From assembly GCF_030272615.1 (NCBI RefSeq), contig NC_081410.1:289353957-289417956 (forward strand): DNA of 64,000 bases, read 5' to 3'. Position 1 is the first letter of the stretch, and the number at the start of each line of letters is the position of its first letter. Under the pieces are notes generated by a model, which did not search any database, had not been told where the DNA came from, and saw only the letters and a list, made by a program, of their open reading frames with translations. Positions 1 through 12,682 of the stretch are shown in pieces. The stretch is from Cryptomeria japonica. Its lineage: Eukaryota; Streptophyta; Pinopsida; Cupressales; Cupressaceae. A program made the translations under genes and the position numbers.

Positions 1-2321
1 CAACATAATTGACCTTGACACTATGAGCCAGCGGTAAGTGGTCAATCTTAAGCCTCTAAATTATGTTCTCAATTTTGAATTTGTTTTGTTCATTTTTCAA
101 TTTTTAACACGTTTGAAGTCATCCATTCTCATTTTGTCATGCGAGATAGGATCCGGTCTCGTACGAAAAACTCCTGAAGTTTGTTTTGTCATTTGAGGCT
201 ATTAGTTTTGTCGTTCTAACCCCACCCTTATATCATATGGCAATATTCATGAAAGACCATTTTGTCGTCCAGGGTCCAATCTTTTATCATATGGGGTTCT
301 TTTGTCATTTGAGGCCCAATCATGACTCGTACGAGTTGCTGCCCTTCTATGTTTTGTCATTTGGGAAACAATGAGCATTTTTTAATGTCTAAACTTGAAA
401 TTTTGATTTTTCAATGGATGTAGTTGAATTTGTGGTTTGTTTTGCTTCTCTTCTAGGCTTATTTGGAATATTTTATGATGCTTCATTGCTTGATTTTTGT
501 AGGTTCGATTACCTCATGTTCTCTTCAGATGTGTTTATCCCCCTACCATGACATTAGTGTGGCAGTTATCTAAGGTTGAGCAGGCACATATTGATTTGTG
601 TGGCTTGACACACCTTCTTGGTTTACCAGACATCCGTGTGAATCATAGAATGCTCACAGCATTGGTTGAGCAATTCCATTCAGAGCTACCTTCCATTTGC
701 CAGTGGGGGAGATGACTATCACTCTCGAGGATGTATATAAGATCCTCTGTATCCCTTTTGTTGGGTATAAGGTAGATTACAATGCAGCACTATTACCTGG
801 ATTATAGGTAGTACGGCATGTCTTCAGGGATCCTAATATTTTGACATGTTCCATCAGTTGGGACGTCATGATGAGTAGGTATACTAAGGATTTTCCTCTG
901 TCTTGTGTTCTAGCAGGTTTTATCAGTTGTTTTTTGATGCCAGATAGAGGACAACAAGGATTCCAATGTGGTTGGGGTAGGATGCTAGAGAGATTGATGG
1001 AGACCCCTCAGAGGCTTGGCTGGGGTTCTTGCATATTAGCCCACATGTATTGTGAGATGCATGAGGTTGTGTATAGGGAGGGCAAGAGCATGGTTGTTGG
1101 AGTTTTGATTTTATAGGTTTGGGATTGGGAGCACCTCCTAGTTTGTCAGTTGATTGTAAATGATAGTAGAGAACATGGGCAGTCGATTGTATATAGGTAT
1201 GCAGGTTATGTTACATAGCCCCATCTAGGGAAGACCAATTTTTGGTGATGGCAGTTAGATGATTTGATAGCCATTATATGGAGACCTTATAGGGGGATAG
1301 AGCCATGAGATGACTAGCAGATAGTACATAGGGATCTTTTTGTTATGCGCCCACTTATTGGCAGATCATAGACTGTAGTGGAGTTATTTATTGTTTCTTG
1401 AGTGATGAGGTAGTATGGCAAACCTCAGGGGATCTCGCAGGAGTTCACAGCATATGTGTAGTATGCTGATGAGGAGAGGCAAGGATGGTCACCAAGGTTA
1501 TCCTATGCCTTAAGTATGTAGGAGCTGACTTTTCTACAATGACTTTGATGGGACTATATGGATGATGTTGTGGATGCAGGGGTATTGCCCCAATATAGGG
1601 ATTGGTTCCACTAGCATCCATTTCCTAGGTTGACAGATCCATCTGAGAAGGATCCTCACATTGAAGAGATTGAGGATGATTCCCTGCACAGGGACAGGGA
1701 TAGGGCCAGAGAAAGGGACAAAGAGCTGAGGCTTCGAGGCAGGCAGGTGGTGATCCTGGTGCTAGTAGTAGTAGGGTTCCAGCTGGGGTTGGATAGTAGA
1801 GGGGTGAGAGTGGATCCCTTGGGAGGATAGGAGTGAGGTTGGGCAGAGCTGAGGAGGAGAGAGCAGCGCTGAGATAGATCCAGCAATGAAGGGAGGAGCA
1901 GGGTGGAGCTGGAGGTGGAGATGGGGGTGGAGATCCTACAAGAGAGCAAAGGACTGATGCAGGACGGTCGATAAGAGAACATCTTGTGGAGCTGCTGTCA
2001 CAACTGATAGTGGCTCAGACTCAATTAGTGGAGCGAGACCGACAGCTAGCAGAGCTTAGGGCTAAGTGCAATTGTTAGGTCACAGAGATGAGAGAAGAGA
2101 GGAGGGAAGAGACAGATGCTTTGTGACAGGAGGTACTTCACTAGATGAGTAGGGCAGCATACTATGTTGCAGCGTACATCATAGCAGTTCTAGTTGCGCA
2201 ACAGGTTGTCCCCTACTCGCAATACATGGCACGATCGGAGGGAGCTTGGGCACCTCATTAGGATCTTGGTCAATAGGCTCCCCCTCCTCCACCTATCAAT
2301 GAGTGAGAGGCCGAGAGATAG
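1..2321 (+). pseudogene. TE-borne plant mobile domain gene, copy A (partial, decayed)
   Basis: The window opens inside exon 1, which ends at a GTAAGT donor (34-39). The intron runs to TAG at 500-502 and exon 2 begins at 503. Exon 2 shows the PMD signature: HLLGLPDIRVNHRMLTALVE near 610-670, then a one-base loss near 690. The frame resumes at 841 with a WDVMMSRY / GWGRMLERL block, then a DVVDAGVLPQYRDWF / HPFPRLTDP block (1,560-1,640) and an Arg/Glu-rich coiled coil (about 2,030-2,130). The C-terminal stretch SQYMARSEGA is shared with copy C. Two TGA codons in exon 1 align with Arg in copy C. The gene lies antisense to gag-pol of element A. It is a pseudogene. Confidence 0.8.
130..370 (+). repeat. 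Dispersed TTTTGTC(A/G)T / CGTACGA motif array in PMD-A intron
   Basis: TTTTGTC recurs at about 132, 184, 206, 260, 300 and 352, with TATCATATGG variants between and CTCGTACGA at 169 and 325. Spacing is often near 18-22 bp. The same words appear in element A's leader, where the sense (minus) strand reads AATTGTCGTAC. Confidence 0.55.
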
Positions 2322-3950
2322 ATAGTCTTTTTGTAGCTCTGAGATTTTTTGTAGCCTATACGATTCTTGCTCTGATGTGAGTTTTTATATGTCATTTGAC
2401 ATCATTTTGTACTCTAAAACTTTATATGATATATATATATATATATACGAGATCTGATTTGACTTCATCGTACTTGTGTTGATTCAATTATGAGATGCTT
2501 TCTATATGCTTTATTCTATATGTATGCATTTCTTTTCAGGATGGATGTATGTAATGCAGATGAATATGAATGTTTGTTTTTGTTTCTTTTCATATGCAAA
2601 TAAATGAATGTAAATGAGTAATGAATAATGCAAATTTTGATTTTTCTATGCAATAAGATAAATGCAAATGAGTAATAATGAAATATATGAATCTATGAGA
2701 TGTTTATGTATGCAGCTAACATCTCAAAACACAAGTACTCGATCGGAAAAATGATAAAAAAGAGACCACTTAGCGTAAGAAATGATGATGCTTCTAGCTC
2801 TCATTCAGAAGATAAAGAGATTATTATTATCACACCAAAATCACTCTAAATTCACAAAATATAGAATGAAATGCAAAATGATATGCAAAATGCAACCTAA
2901 ACCTAGTTACTAGATTTTAAATGCTTAAGATTCATCACTGAGCATAATGAACATAACAGGCAGATTAGAGTTCCTTTCTTTTTCAATGTGCAGTTTTAAT
3001 TATCTTGTCTACAATGACCATTTTTTCATTCATATCTTTGGACAGATTTTGTAGGGACCCGATTTGCATCATAAAGAAATTTCCGCAAAACAAACAAAGA
3101 AATGATGTGGACCTCCCTGTAGCATTCAAATAAGCAGAGTTGAGGTATGTGTGGCGATTTCACCTTGATGTGAAGTCTCTTATCACAAACATCCAACTAA
3201 TTTAGATGTTTCTAGATCATTGGGATCATTCCTACAAGCAAAAAACAAAGAAAATATTATGTCCCCAATCCTTTCTCCTCTTAATCATGATAGACTTCCT
3301 TGAGCTACTCAAAGGGATAATAATCGAAAACCAATATAAAAGATAGAATACAAAGAAATTTTTCACGCATAGCTCAAATTGTTTAGTGATTGTTTTCTGT
3401 TATGTTGTTTTTCTTGTTAACTCAGTAATAAAACTCTTCAGTAGTCAGGAGACAGGTGACTGACTCAGAGTAGACGACCAGGTTTCGCTAACAGAAAGAT
3501 GACTTGGTTGATGCTGCTTAGGACATAATATTTTCTCTGTCAATTAACCTAGGACTAGAACATTGATCAATTTTAAGCCACGAGGGTTCCAATGAACCAG
3601 GATGTCACAAAAGTGACTGAAATATATGTACAAGCGAAAGCAAAGATGCAGGAAAGCGAGAATGCCAATGTTGCATTGATAGATGGAGCACTTGAGTACA
3701 AGAGGTGCCTGCTTGCCAAGTTCTCACTTGCTTGGCAAACATTACATTTTTTTTTTACCAAGGTGCCTATTTACCAGGTTTTCACCAGGACATTTTCTCT
3801 CTTTATATTTTTTTTTCTTTTCTCTTTTTCAGGACTTTTTATGATTTTTTTTAAATATTTTTTGAGGACTTTTTCAGCTGTACAAGTTGCTGGAGCAGAG
3901 AATGCTAAGTGAAGAATTTCTTCAAGTGGATGGTGTTAATTGGTTCATGG
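2322..3950. other. Non-coding spacer between PMD-A and the end of pol
   Basis: I see no credible gene here. The stretch aligns by eye with 30,660-32,350 of element C: shared blocks include AGCCTATACGATTCTTGCT (2,354), the block around 3,050-3,200 and ATGTCACAAAAGTGACT (3,601). The conserved spacer shows that A and C share ancestry downstream of the PMD gene. Small open frames here (for example 3,592-3,912) have no conserved counterpart and look accidental. Confidence 0.6.
2429..2447. repeat. (AT)n microsatellite
   Basis: About nine uninterrupted AT dinucleotides just downstream of PMD-A. Confidence 0.9.
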
Positions 3951-3959
3951 AGCTATTCT

Positions 3960-5190
3960 CCTTCCAAGTTTGAGAGTTGATAGGCACCAAAGCCAAATAC
4001 TATAGTAACAAGTAGGGACCCAACCAATTGAGTTCAAACTTCCCTTTGTTGTCTTGAAACTGTTGATTTTTAGGATTTTCTCTCAGAACTAGGTCACCAA
4101 CCTGAAATTCTCTTTCTCTAACTTTCTTGTTATATCCTTTGGACATTCTCTTTTGATATACTTTGATATGATCAAACACCACTTGTCGACGCTCATCCAG
4201 CAATTCAAGTTCTTGCAATCTAGATATTCTATGATCTTCATCAGTAACAAGACCTTACAAAGAAACTCTTAGAGATGTTATTTCCACTTCAATAGGTAAT
4301 AGTACTTCAGACCCATACACCAAAGAGAAAGGTGTTGCCCTAGTAGGTGTTTTGATACTTGTTCAGTAAGCCCATAATGCAAGATTGAGCTCAGATGTCA
4401 ATCCTTCCCGGATTTGTTCACTGTTTTGTGCAACATAGTCAGTAGGTTTTTGTTAGATGCATCAGCTTATCCATTACCTTGAGGATAATATACTAATGAC
4501 CAGTGTTGTTTAATTTTGAATTTCTCACAAAGCTTGTCTAGGTCTTTATTCTTGAACTGTCCTCCATTATCAGTCACAATGGACGAAGGTATCCCATACC
4601 TGCAGATGATATAGTTTAATATGAACAAGGCAACTTGTTTACCAGTTGCTTTGATGAGCGGAACCGCTTCTACCCACTTGGTGAAATACTCAGTGGCAGT
4701 TATGATAAATTTCTGTCCATTAGATGAAGAAGGATATATCTGACCAATGAGATCAAAGGCCCATTGCTGAAAAGGCCAATGTGTAATGAAGGGTATGAGA
4801 TCCCTTATTGGAGCATGTATGAGATTTCCATTTAGCTAACACTTTTCACAAGTCTTAGAAAATTTAATGGCATCTTTCTCCATGTCTGGCCAGTAGTAGC
4901 TAGCCCGTAGTATTTTCTGAGCTAAAGTAAAACCATTCAAATGAGATCCACAAATACCTTCATGGACTTCTAATAATGCACGTTTAGATTCTTCACTTTC
5001 TAGAAATCTAAGAAATGTACCATCCAAACCTTATCTAAACAAATCATTAGCAATGATAACATATCACGAAGCATTTCGGGTTAGGTTCCTTTTCTCATTA
5101 TAGGTAAGATTTTTTGGGATGATTCGGTCTCATAGATAAGAGTAAATGTCACTATAATGAGATGACTCATGTCCAATAATAGAATAGACT
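3960..5190 (-). pseudogene. Integrase of element A (decayed)
   Basis: On the minus strand the HHCC zinc-binding part (5,027-4,836) has HEGICGSHLNGFTLAQKIL followed by SYYWPDMEKD and CEKC. The catalytic core follows with FDLIGQ (first Asp) and TDNGGQF (second Asp). At the third acidic position it reads YYPQGNG-stop-ADAS, where Glu is expected but Asp is encoded, next to a CAA-to-TAA stop. The C-terminal part (4,218-4,000) has VGDLVLRENPKNQQ and the WLGPY motif of a GPY/F module. Frames shift between core and C-terminus. The protein would insert element cDNA into chromosomes; this copy cannot. Confidence 0.85.
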
Positions 5191-5264
5191 ATCTAGGACT
5201 CAGGAGAATCATAGGCAAGGTAATGTAACTCTTCCACCAGGAATTCAAAGTAAAAATTAGACTC

Positions 5265-5690
5265 TTGTAACTGTGGTATGGATGCCAAGGCGCCCATAGC
5301 ATCTTCTGCTCTATTTGTTGATCTAGGAATCTACTGGAATGATACAAAAGTAAAATATTTCTTATGATCATCCACCATTCTCTTATAAGGCATTAGTTTC
5401 TCATCTCGAGTATGATATGTATCATTTATTTGATTGATGATTACCTAAGAATCTCCACAGATGTATAATTCAACAACCTTCCATTCGATAGCTAGCTTGA
5501 TCTCGTTTACCAGAGCTTCATAATCTACAATTTTGTTTGTATAAGGGAAGAGAATCTTATAACCCTTTGGGATTGAATACTTTTCAGGATTAATAAAAAG
5601 TATTCTAGCACCGAAACCATTTTGAGTGAAAGACCCATCAAAGAACATCTTCCATGATTGTTGAGTAATATGAATTATTGATTCATCTGG
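5265..5690 (-). pseudogene. Additional archaeal-type RNase H (aRH) of element A
   Basis: The minus-strand frame from 5,648 reads FFDGSFTQNGFGARILF, the first catalytic-Asp motif of the extra RNase H found in Tat-lineage elements. It continues with IVDYEALVNEIKLAIEW and CGDS, then after a stop INQINDTYHTRDEK and RSTNRAEDAMGALA. The equivalent block in element B is at 48,740-49,120 with the same spacing, which supports the domain call. Its position between RT and integrase is diagnostic of the lineage. Confidence 0.8.
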
Positions 5691-5749
5691 AAACTCTATA
5701 TGCAGCAGTTGAGTGTCTTCAAGTGGAGCATCATCAAGTTGATTTGCAA

Positions 5750-6120
5750 TTACCTATCCTTTGATACTGGTACTATGTTTAAAATCCATTCGGCATAATC
5801 TATAGCTCTAATGAATCCAACTTTTAGCAGCTTTTCTAGTTCAGCCTTGACCAGCAATTTCACATGTGGGTGCATCTTACGGAGTTTTTGCTTGACTGGT
5901 TTAACTCCTAGTTTGATAGAAAGATGGTGCATGATGAGATCAGGATCAAGGCCTGGCATATCAGAGTGCATCCATGCAAAGTTTCTTTTCTTTTCTGAAA
6001 AGAGATGAGTGAAATCTTTCAATTCTTCTGCTGATTGTAATTGAGCTACATGAATGATGTGTGGTGTCTCTTGACTCCCAATGTTCACTAGCTAAGTTGG
6101 CTCGATCAATATAAAAGACC
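5750..6120 (-). pseudogene. Reverse transcriptase remnant of element A (N-terminal thumb-side part only)
   Basis: The frame (6,088-5,750) contains NFAWMHSDMPGLDPDLIMHH, KQKLRKMHPH and DYAEWILNIVPV, the start of a gypsy RT. It breaks off right after the VPVSKDR stretch and joins sequence equivalent to GQVIANQLD, just before the aRH domain. Compared with element B, about 1.07 kb holding the RT palm (YVDD) and the first RNase H is gone. Confidence 0.85.
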
Positions 6121-6201
6121 TTTCCTGAAAATGACTTGGTAGTATATCAAGTGTCTCACCTTCAGGCACCTTCGAGAGGTTTTCACCCTTAGGTACGTCC
6201 T

Positions 6202-8664
6202 TTATTTTCTTTTTTTAGATTTTGACACCGCCATAATGTGGTTTTCGCCATCAGATCTTTTATTTTTATTTTTCTTGTTTTTGCGACTAAGATACTTGAT
6301 ATCTGTTTCAGTCATGTTTTCACTTTGTTCACTAGTGGAAGAGTCCATAGGTTCAACTGCATTGAGATAATAGGCTACTGTATACTCATTGGTAAAAGTA
6401 GGTATATTCATTGGCTAGTTTTGTAATGTGCAGTCAATCAATTATGGATGTACTAAGGATAAATTTTGGATAGGTTCGAGAGCATTCATGGTATTGTCAT
6501 CACAATTGCGGATCGAAAAGTTGAGTTCCAGAAGGATACCTTGCGTAAGTGTCTTGAGACCAAGAAGAGTCAGATCATGATTATTAAAGTTCATGTTAAT
6601 ATTTAGTTAACCTAATCCAATAGACATACTTGTAGTGTCATTCCCCACACCAGACTGGATGTCATATCGTGGTTCAACAGTGATAAGATGAGTACACAAA
6701 TTTTCATTATTTGCATCAGATGATTCAAAATTTGATGTTGAGTAGATATTGTTCTGAATAGGATTGTTGTTAGAGTCATCAGAGTCATCGGGTGAAGTTT
6801 TCGGGTCTTCTACAAGTGATTTATTGAGTATATGTATGGTATCAACACCAACATCTTTAATGTTGCAAGTTCCTTCAAGCTCTGGCTCATTTGTCATTTG
6901 TATCTGACATACATGTTGACATGATCTTATTGTTTATGTGATTTGTTGTCATCTACTCCATTCAACTTCTTCTGGACTGATGACTGGTTCTGCTTCTGTT
7001 GCTTCCAATTCTTCCTATGTAGTGCTATACCTGATTTGTTCTATTTTAGCATAGGGGTACATAGATGAAAAGTATTCTGGTATGCTTCCTTCCTTCAGTC
7101 CTTGTTCATAGTTTTCTTGTCTCTTTCATCTGATTTCCTGTATTTCTTTTTCTAGTTTTATGTGCATCAGCTCTTGAGTATCTTTTGTGATGGTAGTAGA
7201 CTCTTCTGGAGTTTCCGTAGTGGATATGTCTAAGAGGTGATCTGAACCCCATTCATACTCATTTGAGTCAGTCTCTAAATCTTCTACTTATTGTCTACCA
7301 GTATATGTGACTGAAATTTTTAGCAGTGTGAGCAATTCCCTGAACCTTTCTACTTCTTCTTTTATATCTTCTGGGACTTTTACTTCTTGTAGTATTGTAG
7401 CTAATACCACCAAAACTTGGGCACTAACTATTTCTTCTCTCTTGATTGCTAGTTCCTCTTGTTCTATTTCATAGTTGTCTTGAAGATTTTTTTGAGTGTT
7501 TACCTCTTGTAATGTTAAAGGCAAAGTCTTTTTCTTCCACTTAGTCTTAGAAGCATGTTTTTGATCTGATGTTTTTCTTGGAGTATATCCTAGTCCATCT
7601 TTATTATTTATGGAATTTGTTTGTAGCTAAATTGGTTCAATAATACCTTCCTGATGTTTGCCCAGAGGACCAGTACCTAAATATCCCATACACTAAATCA
7701 TTTTTTAACCAGAACCATAATGGGTTGGAGAAACATCACAATGTTGTGCTTCCTCATTTTGACTATCTTCCTTCAAAAGTCAGTTAAGAACTGCATCTTC
7801 TTCTATTTCATCTACCAAGGAAGTAGAAGATTGTACAAAGAGACCATCATATATGATATTTGGAGTTGAAGTTTGTGTTCTCATAGCCTCTGATGGTTTG
7901 CCCAACTGTTTTGGTGATGTAGGGAGAGAGACTAATGAAAGTACCGGTTCTATCCTGTAGCCATCCATGTCGGTATTTGTAATTTTCAATTTCTTTTCCA
8001 AGTCTTTCATCAGAGCTTCTGGATTTTCATTTGTAGAGGCTGCCCTATTATGAGGCACAAAATTATTTGCATCTTTTGTCAATGCATTACAGACAACATT
8101 AGTATCAACAAGAATACTTACTTCAATTCCGGGAAATTTTAAGCATTGATGGTATGTTGATGGAACTGCCTTCATCTCATGAATCCACGGCTTGCCCAAT
8201 AAGATATTGTATGACAAAAGAAGATCAAGTACCTAAAAAAGGACATCTCTTTCTACAGGTCCCACTTTGATTGGTAATGATACCAGACCTTTAGAGGTCC
8301 TTTCTTCTTCATCATAGGCTTTAATTGTTATTTTCTTAGCAGGATCAATGACATTTTCAGAGAATCCTAGTTGTGTAAGCAGACTGTAAGTACAAATATT
8401 CAACCTCATGCCTCCATCTATCAAAACATGTTTGACTATATGTTTATGGATCATGGCTCCAATATGCAATGGCTGGTTATGTGGATTATTTAGCGAATTG
8501 TCATCTTCTTCATAGAAGGTCAGATAGTGAGGTGAGGTTAGATGACCCACCATAGACTGAAACCGATCAATGTCTAAATCATTTGGAACGTTAGTGGTGA
8601 GCAATGCTTTGTCTAGGATCTCTTTGTGAGCAGAAGAGATTTTTAGCAATTGAGATTTGAGCAT
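6202..8664 (-). pseudogene. Protease, G-patch and acidic spacer of element A polyprotein
   Basis: One reading frame with several stops. Aspartic protease: HVLIDGGMRLNIC (active-site Asp at DGG) at about 8,440, then [19 protein letters not shown] near 8,200-8,150. A G-patch-like module lies near 7,720-7,580: MGYLGTGPLGKHQEGIIEPI followed by GLGYTPRK. A Glu/Asp/Ser-rich spacer follows (7,520-6,410), ending in a Lys-rich stretch KNKKNKNKR. The same order occurs in element B. A frame change near 6,200 separates it from RT. Confidence 0.8.
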
Positions 8665-8857
8665 TTGTCCTTTTCAATTGTTCAACAATGCTATATCCAG
8701 AGGATGATGTTGAAGTTAACCTTCTAAATTTATCCAAGGTTGATTCTTTTTGTTTTTTTGGTGAGACTAGTGGGTTTGATGTTCCTTAAGCCGAGTTGGA
8801 AGAACTAGCTCCTTGGAGAGTGACTTTCCTTTGAGAATGGGTCAGAGCTCTTGCGTA

Positions 8858-10610
8858 TCATGATTCATTTGGTTGATCTTGGACTATAATCACATTGCAA
8901 TATTCAGATTGGGAAGGCTCAACCATGTTAATGACGTTGTCATTGCTAGTATAAGTATAATTTACTTTGGCACCTCCTTTGGTCTTTGATGAATCACCTT
9001 GTTCATAAACAGGTAAAGGGTCTCTAAATTCTTTGTGATAAGCATTGTTCGGATGATTTCCAACAATGATTTTACCAGTGTCTATGAGATCTTGAATTTC
9101 ATGTTTGAGCTTCATGCAATTGTTTATGTTATGACCTTTATTTCGATGGAAGTCACAGTATTCATTTTCTCTCCACCATTTTGGTTTGATTTCTGGATCA
9201 TGTGGTCTGGAGTTATCTGGTAGTGTTATCAGGTTGTTTGCCAATAGAGTCTTAAAAGAGGATTCATATAATTCTTCAAGAGGGGTAAAATCACGCTTAG
9301 GTTTGGAAAGCCAAGGTTTCTCTTTGAACCACTCTTTTGTTTTATTTGGAGGATTTTCTATTGCAGCTTCAACAGCTTTAAGTCCTTGTATACCACTAGC
9401 CAAGTTGAATATCGTGGGTTGTGAGTTGGTTTTAATAGTATCTACTACTCTGTCATTAACAACATTCTTGTTGTTATCTTTGCCAAATTTCCAATACTTG
9501 TTCTTCTCTTTAGAGCTAGATCCTGGTTGTGTTTCTTTCCAAGGTGAGATATCCCCCTTCTTTATGAGCACATCTTCCATTCAAATGGCATTATCTACCA
9601 TTTTATTAAATGATGGGTGTACTTGTATTTGTATACTATATTTCAGTTCTGGGACCAAGTTATTGATGAATATGTCTATTTTCTCATAATCTGGGATAGG
9701 TCATGAATACCTAGAGAACATCTTTCTCCAACACTAGAGGAAAGTAAGGAGAGGCTCCCCTGCTTTTTGTTTAGTATTGCAAAGATCGATCATAGTCACA
9801 GGATGTCGAATATTGTATGAGTATTGTTGTAAGAATAGTTGGATTAGTTCTTCAAATGTTTTTATTTCTTTAGGTAGACTTGAGAACCATTCCATGGCTT
9901 GTCCTCCCAAACTCCTTGGAAAAACGTGCATGAGATATGTTTTATCATGCATGAACTCCATACAGGTAGCACAAAATTCCTTGACATGATCTTGATGATC
10001 TGAGATACCATCATATTTGTCAAATTTTGGGATCTCAACTTGTGAAGGGAATGGACGCATGTATAGATTCTTGTCAAATGGAAAGGGGCATATTGTATCT
10101 AGAGAATATTGTTTGGGGATTTATCCTTGTTCTTCAATTCTATGATTTCAGTCTGTAAGGCTAGTAATTTTTGTGTACCATGAGTATAGGTGATTCTTCC
10201 TTTTTAGCAATGAGTGTCTGAACATCATATCCAGTAGGAAGTTTGGCACCTTGTTTTGCTAGTTCTAAGAAATAGTCTTCCTTCTCTCTAGCCAGGATAG
10301 CATTCATCATTTTTCAAAAGTCTTTGTCCTTTTGACAGTCACAAATTTCTTTTTCTGGAGGTTTAGTGTCTTCTTCAGCTTCACTTGATGAGCAATCATT
10401 ATCGGTTTCATGAACATTAAGGTTGTCTTTTTCATTGTATTTTGTCTCATGTATAGTGGGAGATTCAGGTTCATCAAAAACTGGTACTCCTGATGACGAA
10501 GGTTTGTTAGTGAGCGGATCCTTCATGTAGTGTGGGTTATCTTGATATGTGAAGGGTTGTCCTTTGCCTTTGGCTTCTTTCTTTTGAGAACTCCTGGTTT
10601 GAGTAGGCAT
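8858..10610 (-). pseudogene. gag of element A (decayed)
   Basis: The minus-strand start MPTQTRSSQKKEAKG at 10,610 resembles the B start MLVVTRSQRNK. The Retrotrans_gag capsid core is at 10,060-9,734: FPSQVEIPKFDKYDG, FPRSLGGQAMEWFSSLPKE and YNIRHPVTMIDL. The nucleocapsid part (9,580-8,858) carries WFKEKPWLSKPKR and a knuckle CDFHRNKGHNINNC, a C-x2-H-x4-H-x4-C variant. Stops and frame changes separate the pieces. Confidence 0.85.
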
Positions 10611-10984
10611 TTTTATGGATTAGTGTGACCTAAATTTTTGTTGTGATGCAGAGGTCAAGATCAATTTCAAAGCTAGTTGTTCAGTTAACGTATTATTTGA
10701 GAGAAGCAACTAAGATTTAGTCTGGTTTCAGGAAAGATATATTCTATATAAGACATTTATCTAAGTTTATTCAAGATTAGTGACTAAGATTCAATCTGGT
10801 TTCAGGAATGATCTATCCTATGTAAGATGTTTATCTAAATGACTTAAGTTTGATAGGTCGTTGGTTGAACTAGCTGAAATATGATCGACCAAACCATGCA
10901 ACGCAAATAGAAAAGGTACACTATCTTGATCTATTTATGCTTAGGATGATGATAACCAGTATTATGTTTGTTGTAGACTATTTT

Positions 10985-11300
10985 AGGTAAGTTTGATTGT
11001 TCTGTACTGATAAAATTGGAGATTTGTACGACATGATTTATTGAGTCAAACGACAATTTAACAGTTCTAGGATGACAACAGTTATGTTTCATACGAGTTG
11101 CTACCTAGTACTGTACGACAAATGGGTATGTCTAGAATGATAAAAGATTTAGTGCAGTTTTGTATCATCTAACACACGATTTAGCTTCAAATGATACACT
11201 GTTGGGTTTTGTATGACAGACAATTAGACTCATACGACACAGGATATGATGCAAGATGATGAATGATCAGATTCATACGACTGTTCACCAGACAGAGACT
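10985..11300 (-). repeat. Leader motif array, gag-proximal block (element A)
   Basis: On the plus strand GTACGACA, AAACGACAATTT, CATACGAG, GTACGACAAA, CATACGACA and CATACGACT recur at roughly 20-bp or longer steps. On the sense strand this is (A)TTGTCGTAC/G. Many copies show CA or TG in place of CG, as after CpG decay. Confidence 0.55.
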
Positions 11301-12419
11301 AAAATTCTGAGTTTTTTGATAGCGGAGTATGACAATTTCTGAGATGGACTGATTTTTGACTAGGATAGACTAGTTTTGGACAAAACTTCAACTTAGGATA
11401 GACTAGTTATGACATAAATAGAGTTTTTGATCACTGAGTTGTTTCTTGTTTTCTCCAGTTTTTGGTATTTTAGTTTTTGTTTGAGAGATGAAAACATAGA
11501 AAACACGTAGTATAAATAGTAACTCCAATCACAGCATGCAAGCCCTAAGGAATTTGGTGAGAGAAGAAAACCTTTGCTTGTAGACTCAAGTACACACCCA
11601 ATAGCTAATCAGAATATGGTTGTTGAGTCTCACATAATGGATTTTCAACATCGTATTATTTGACTCCAAATGATAATGGGGCCACGAAATGACAAGTATC
11701 TTGGGAGAGTTGCTATCTCTCTTGCACAAAGATTATCCCCCTTTTGGAGGTGAACTGGGTAGATTCTAATTTTAATTGGATCTAGTAAGGGGTCCATTCA
11801 GCACGTTGAGGTATAAACTCAATTAAGAGGTCTCCCAGCCTTGAAAACCAAGGTTTAATATACCTGAAGGTACAGAGGAGAGATATTCCCGAGCACTATC
11901 GTTGACTTGATTTTCATCAAATCATGTTTATTTTATAGTGGGTTGGAGTACTTGGTGTTTAGTTGTTTGACTTAGGTCGCTCCCCTCACACCAACCGTAT
12001 AGGATTAAAGAGTTTTTAAGCTCCTCGGGAGGGCAGGCCTGCTAAAGATGTACAAATCTCAAACAAAGAAAAAGCCTCAAGGGTCTGGATTTCTAATTGC
12101 CTAGAAAAAGACAAGAGCATACTCTCCTACCTCTCAAAATCTTCTAAAAACATGAAATACAGATTTGTTCTTTAACCAGATAGCAATTTAGGTGCCTAAA
12201 AAATGAATTGACAACTTGCAAAGACAATGAATCAGTAGTCATATTTTCTTTGTGCGACAAGCATATTCTTCAACAAGCGTTCTGCAAAAACTGATTAAAA
12301 TGTGAAAAATTCTATGATAGACAAATAAATAGCCAGGATCAGTTGTCAGAATAATCAATTTGAACAGAAAACCAAAATCACAAAATTTGATTTTTTGCCT
12401 TTTTAACCAGAAAAATATA

Positions 12420-12600
12420 GAATCGTACGATAGATTTTACTAGATAGTATGATACAAGATTCCTTCTCGTATGATACAAAATTCCATTTTGTACGATATA
12501 GAATTCTTGTTCATACAAAACCTGCAATTTGTCATTTCAGCCTATGAAAAATGTCGTACGAGATGACGCAAAGGTTGTACGGACGAAAATCCAAGAAGTC
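12420..12600 (-). repeat. Leader motif array, PBS-proximal block (element A)
   Basis: Repeated TCGTACGATA, AGTATGATACA, CGTATGATACAA, TGTACGATATA and TCGTACGAGAT. Same vocabulary as the gag-proximal block and the PMD-A intron; element C has an equivalent block at 37,200-37,335. Confidence 0.55.
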
Positions 12601-12664
12601 AAAAATCTAAAAAATAACAAAAATAAAAAAAGTCAGTCTTGGAGGCTAAAAAATGTAGTCTTCT

Positions 12665-12682
12665 GTGCCATGCTGGGCGCTA
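12665..12682 (-). other. Primer-binding site of element A (degenerate tRNA-Lys type)
   Basis: Minus strand TAGCGCCCAGCATGGCAC lies four bases (TTTC) inside the LTR end. From memory, the plant tRNA-Lys(CUU) 3' end would demand TGGCGCCCACCGTGGGGC; the match is partial. Confidence 0.6.

Larger units (their letters stand above)
10611..12664 (-). other. Long untranslated gag leader of element A
   Basis: About 2 kb between PBS and gag without a credible coding frame. It contains two blocks of CpG-rich short motifs (10,985-11,300 and 12,420-12,600) around a middle part. Segment 11,936-12,050 (read on minus) is clearly homologous to 41,100-41,218 of element B although the LTRs differ, so it is probably a functional leader segment. 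Confidence 0.65.

Noticed and set aside
1656-1982. Ser/Leu/Pro-rich minus-strand frame
   Set aside because: Antisense shadow of the purine-rich Arg/Glu/Gly linker of PMD-A; the same effect produces frames at 52,263-52,606 and 62,389-62,754.
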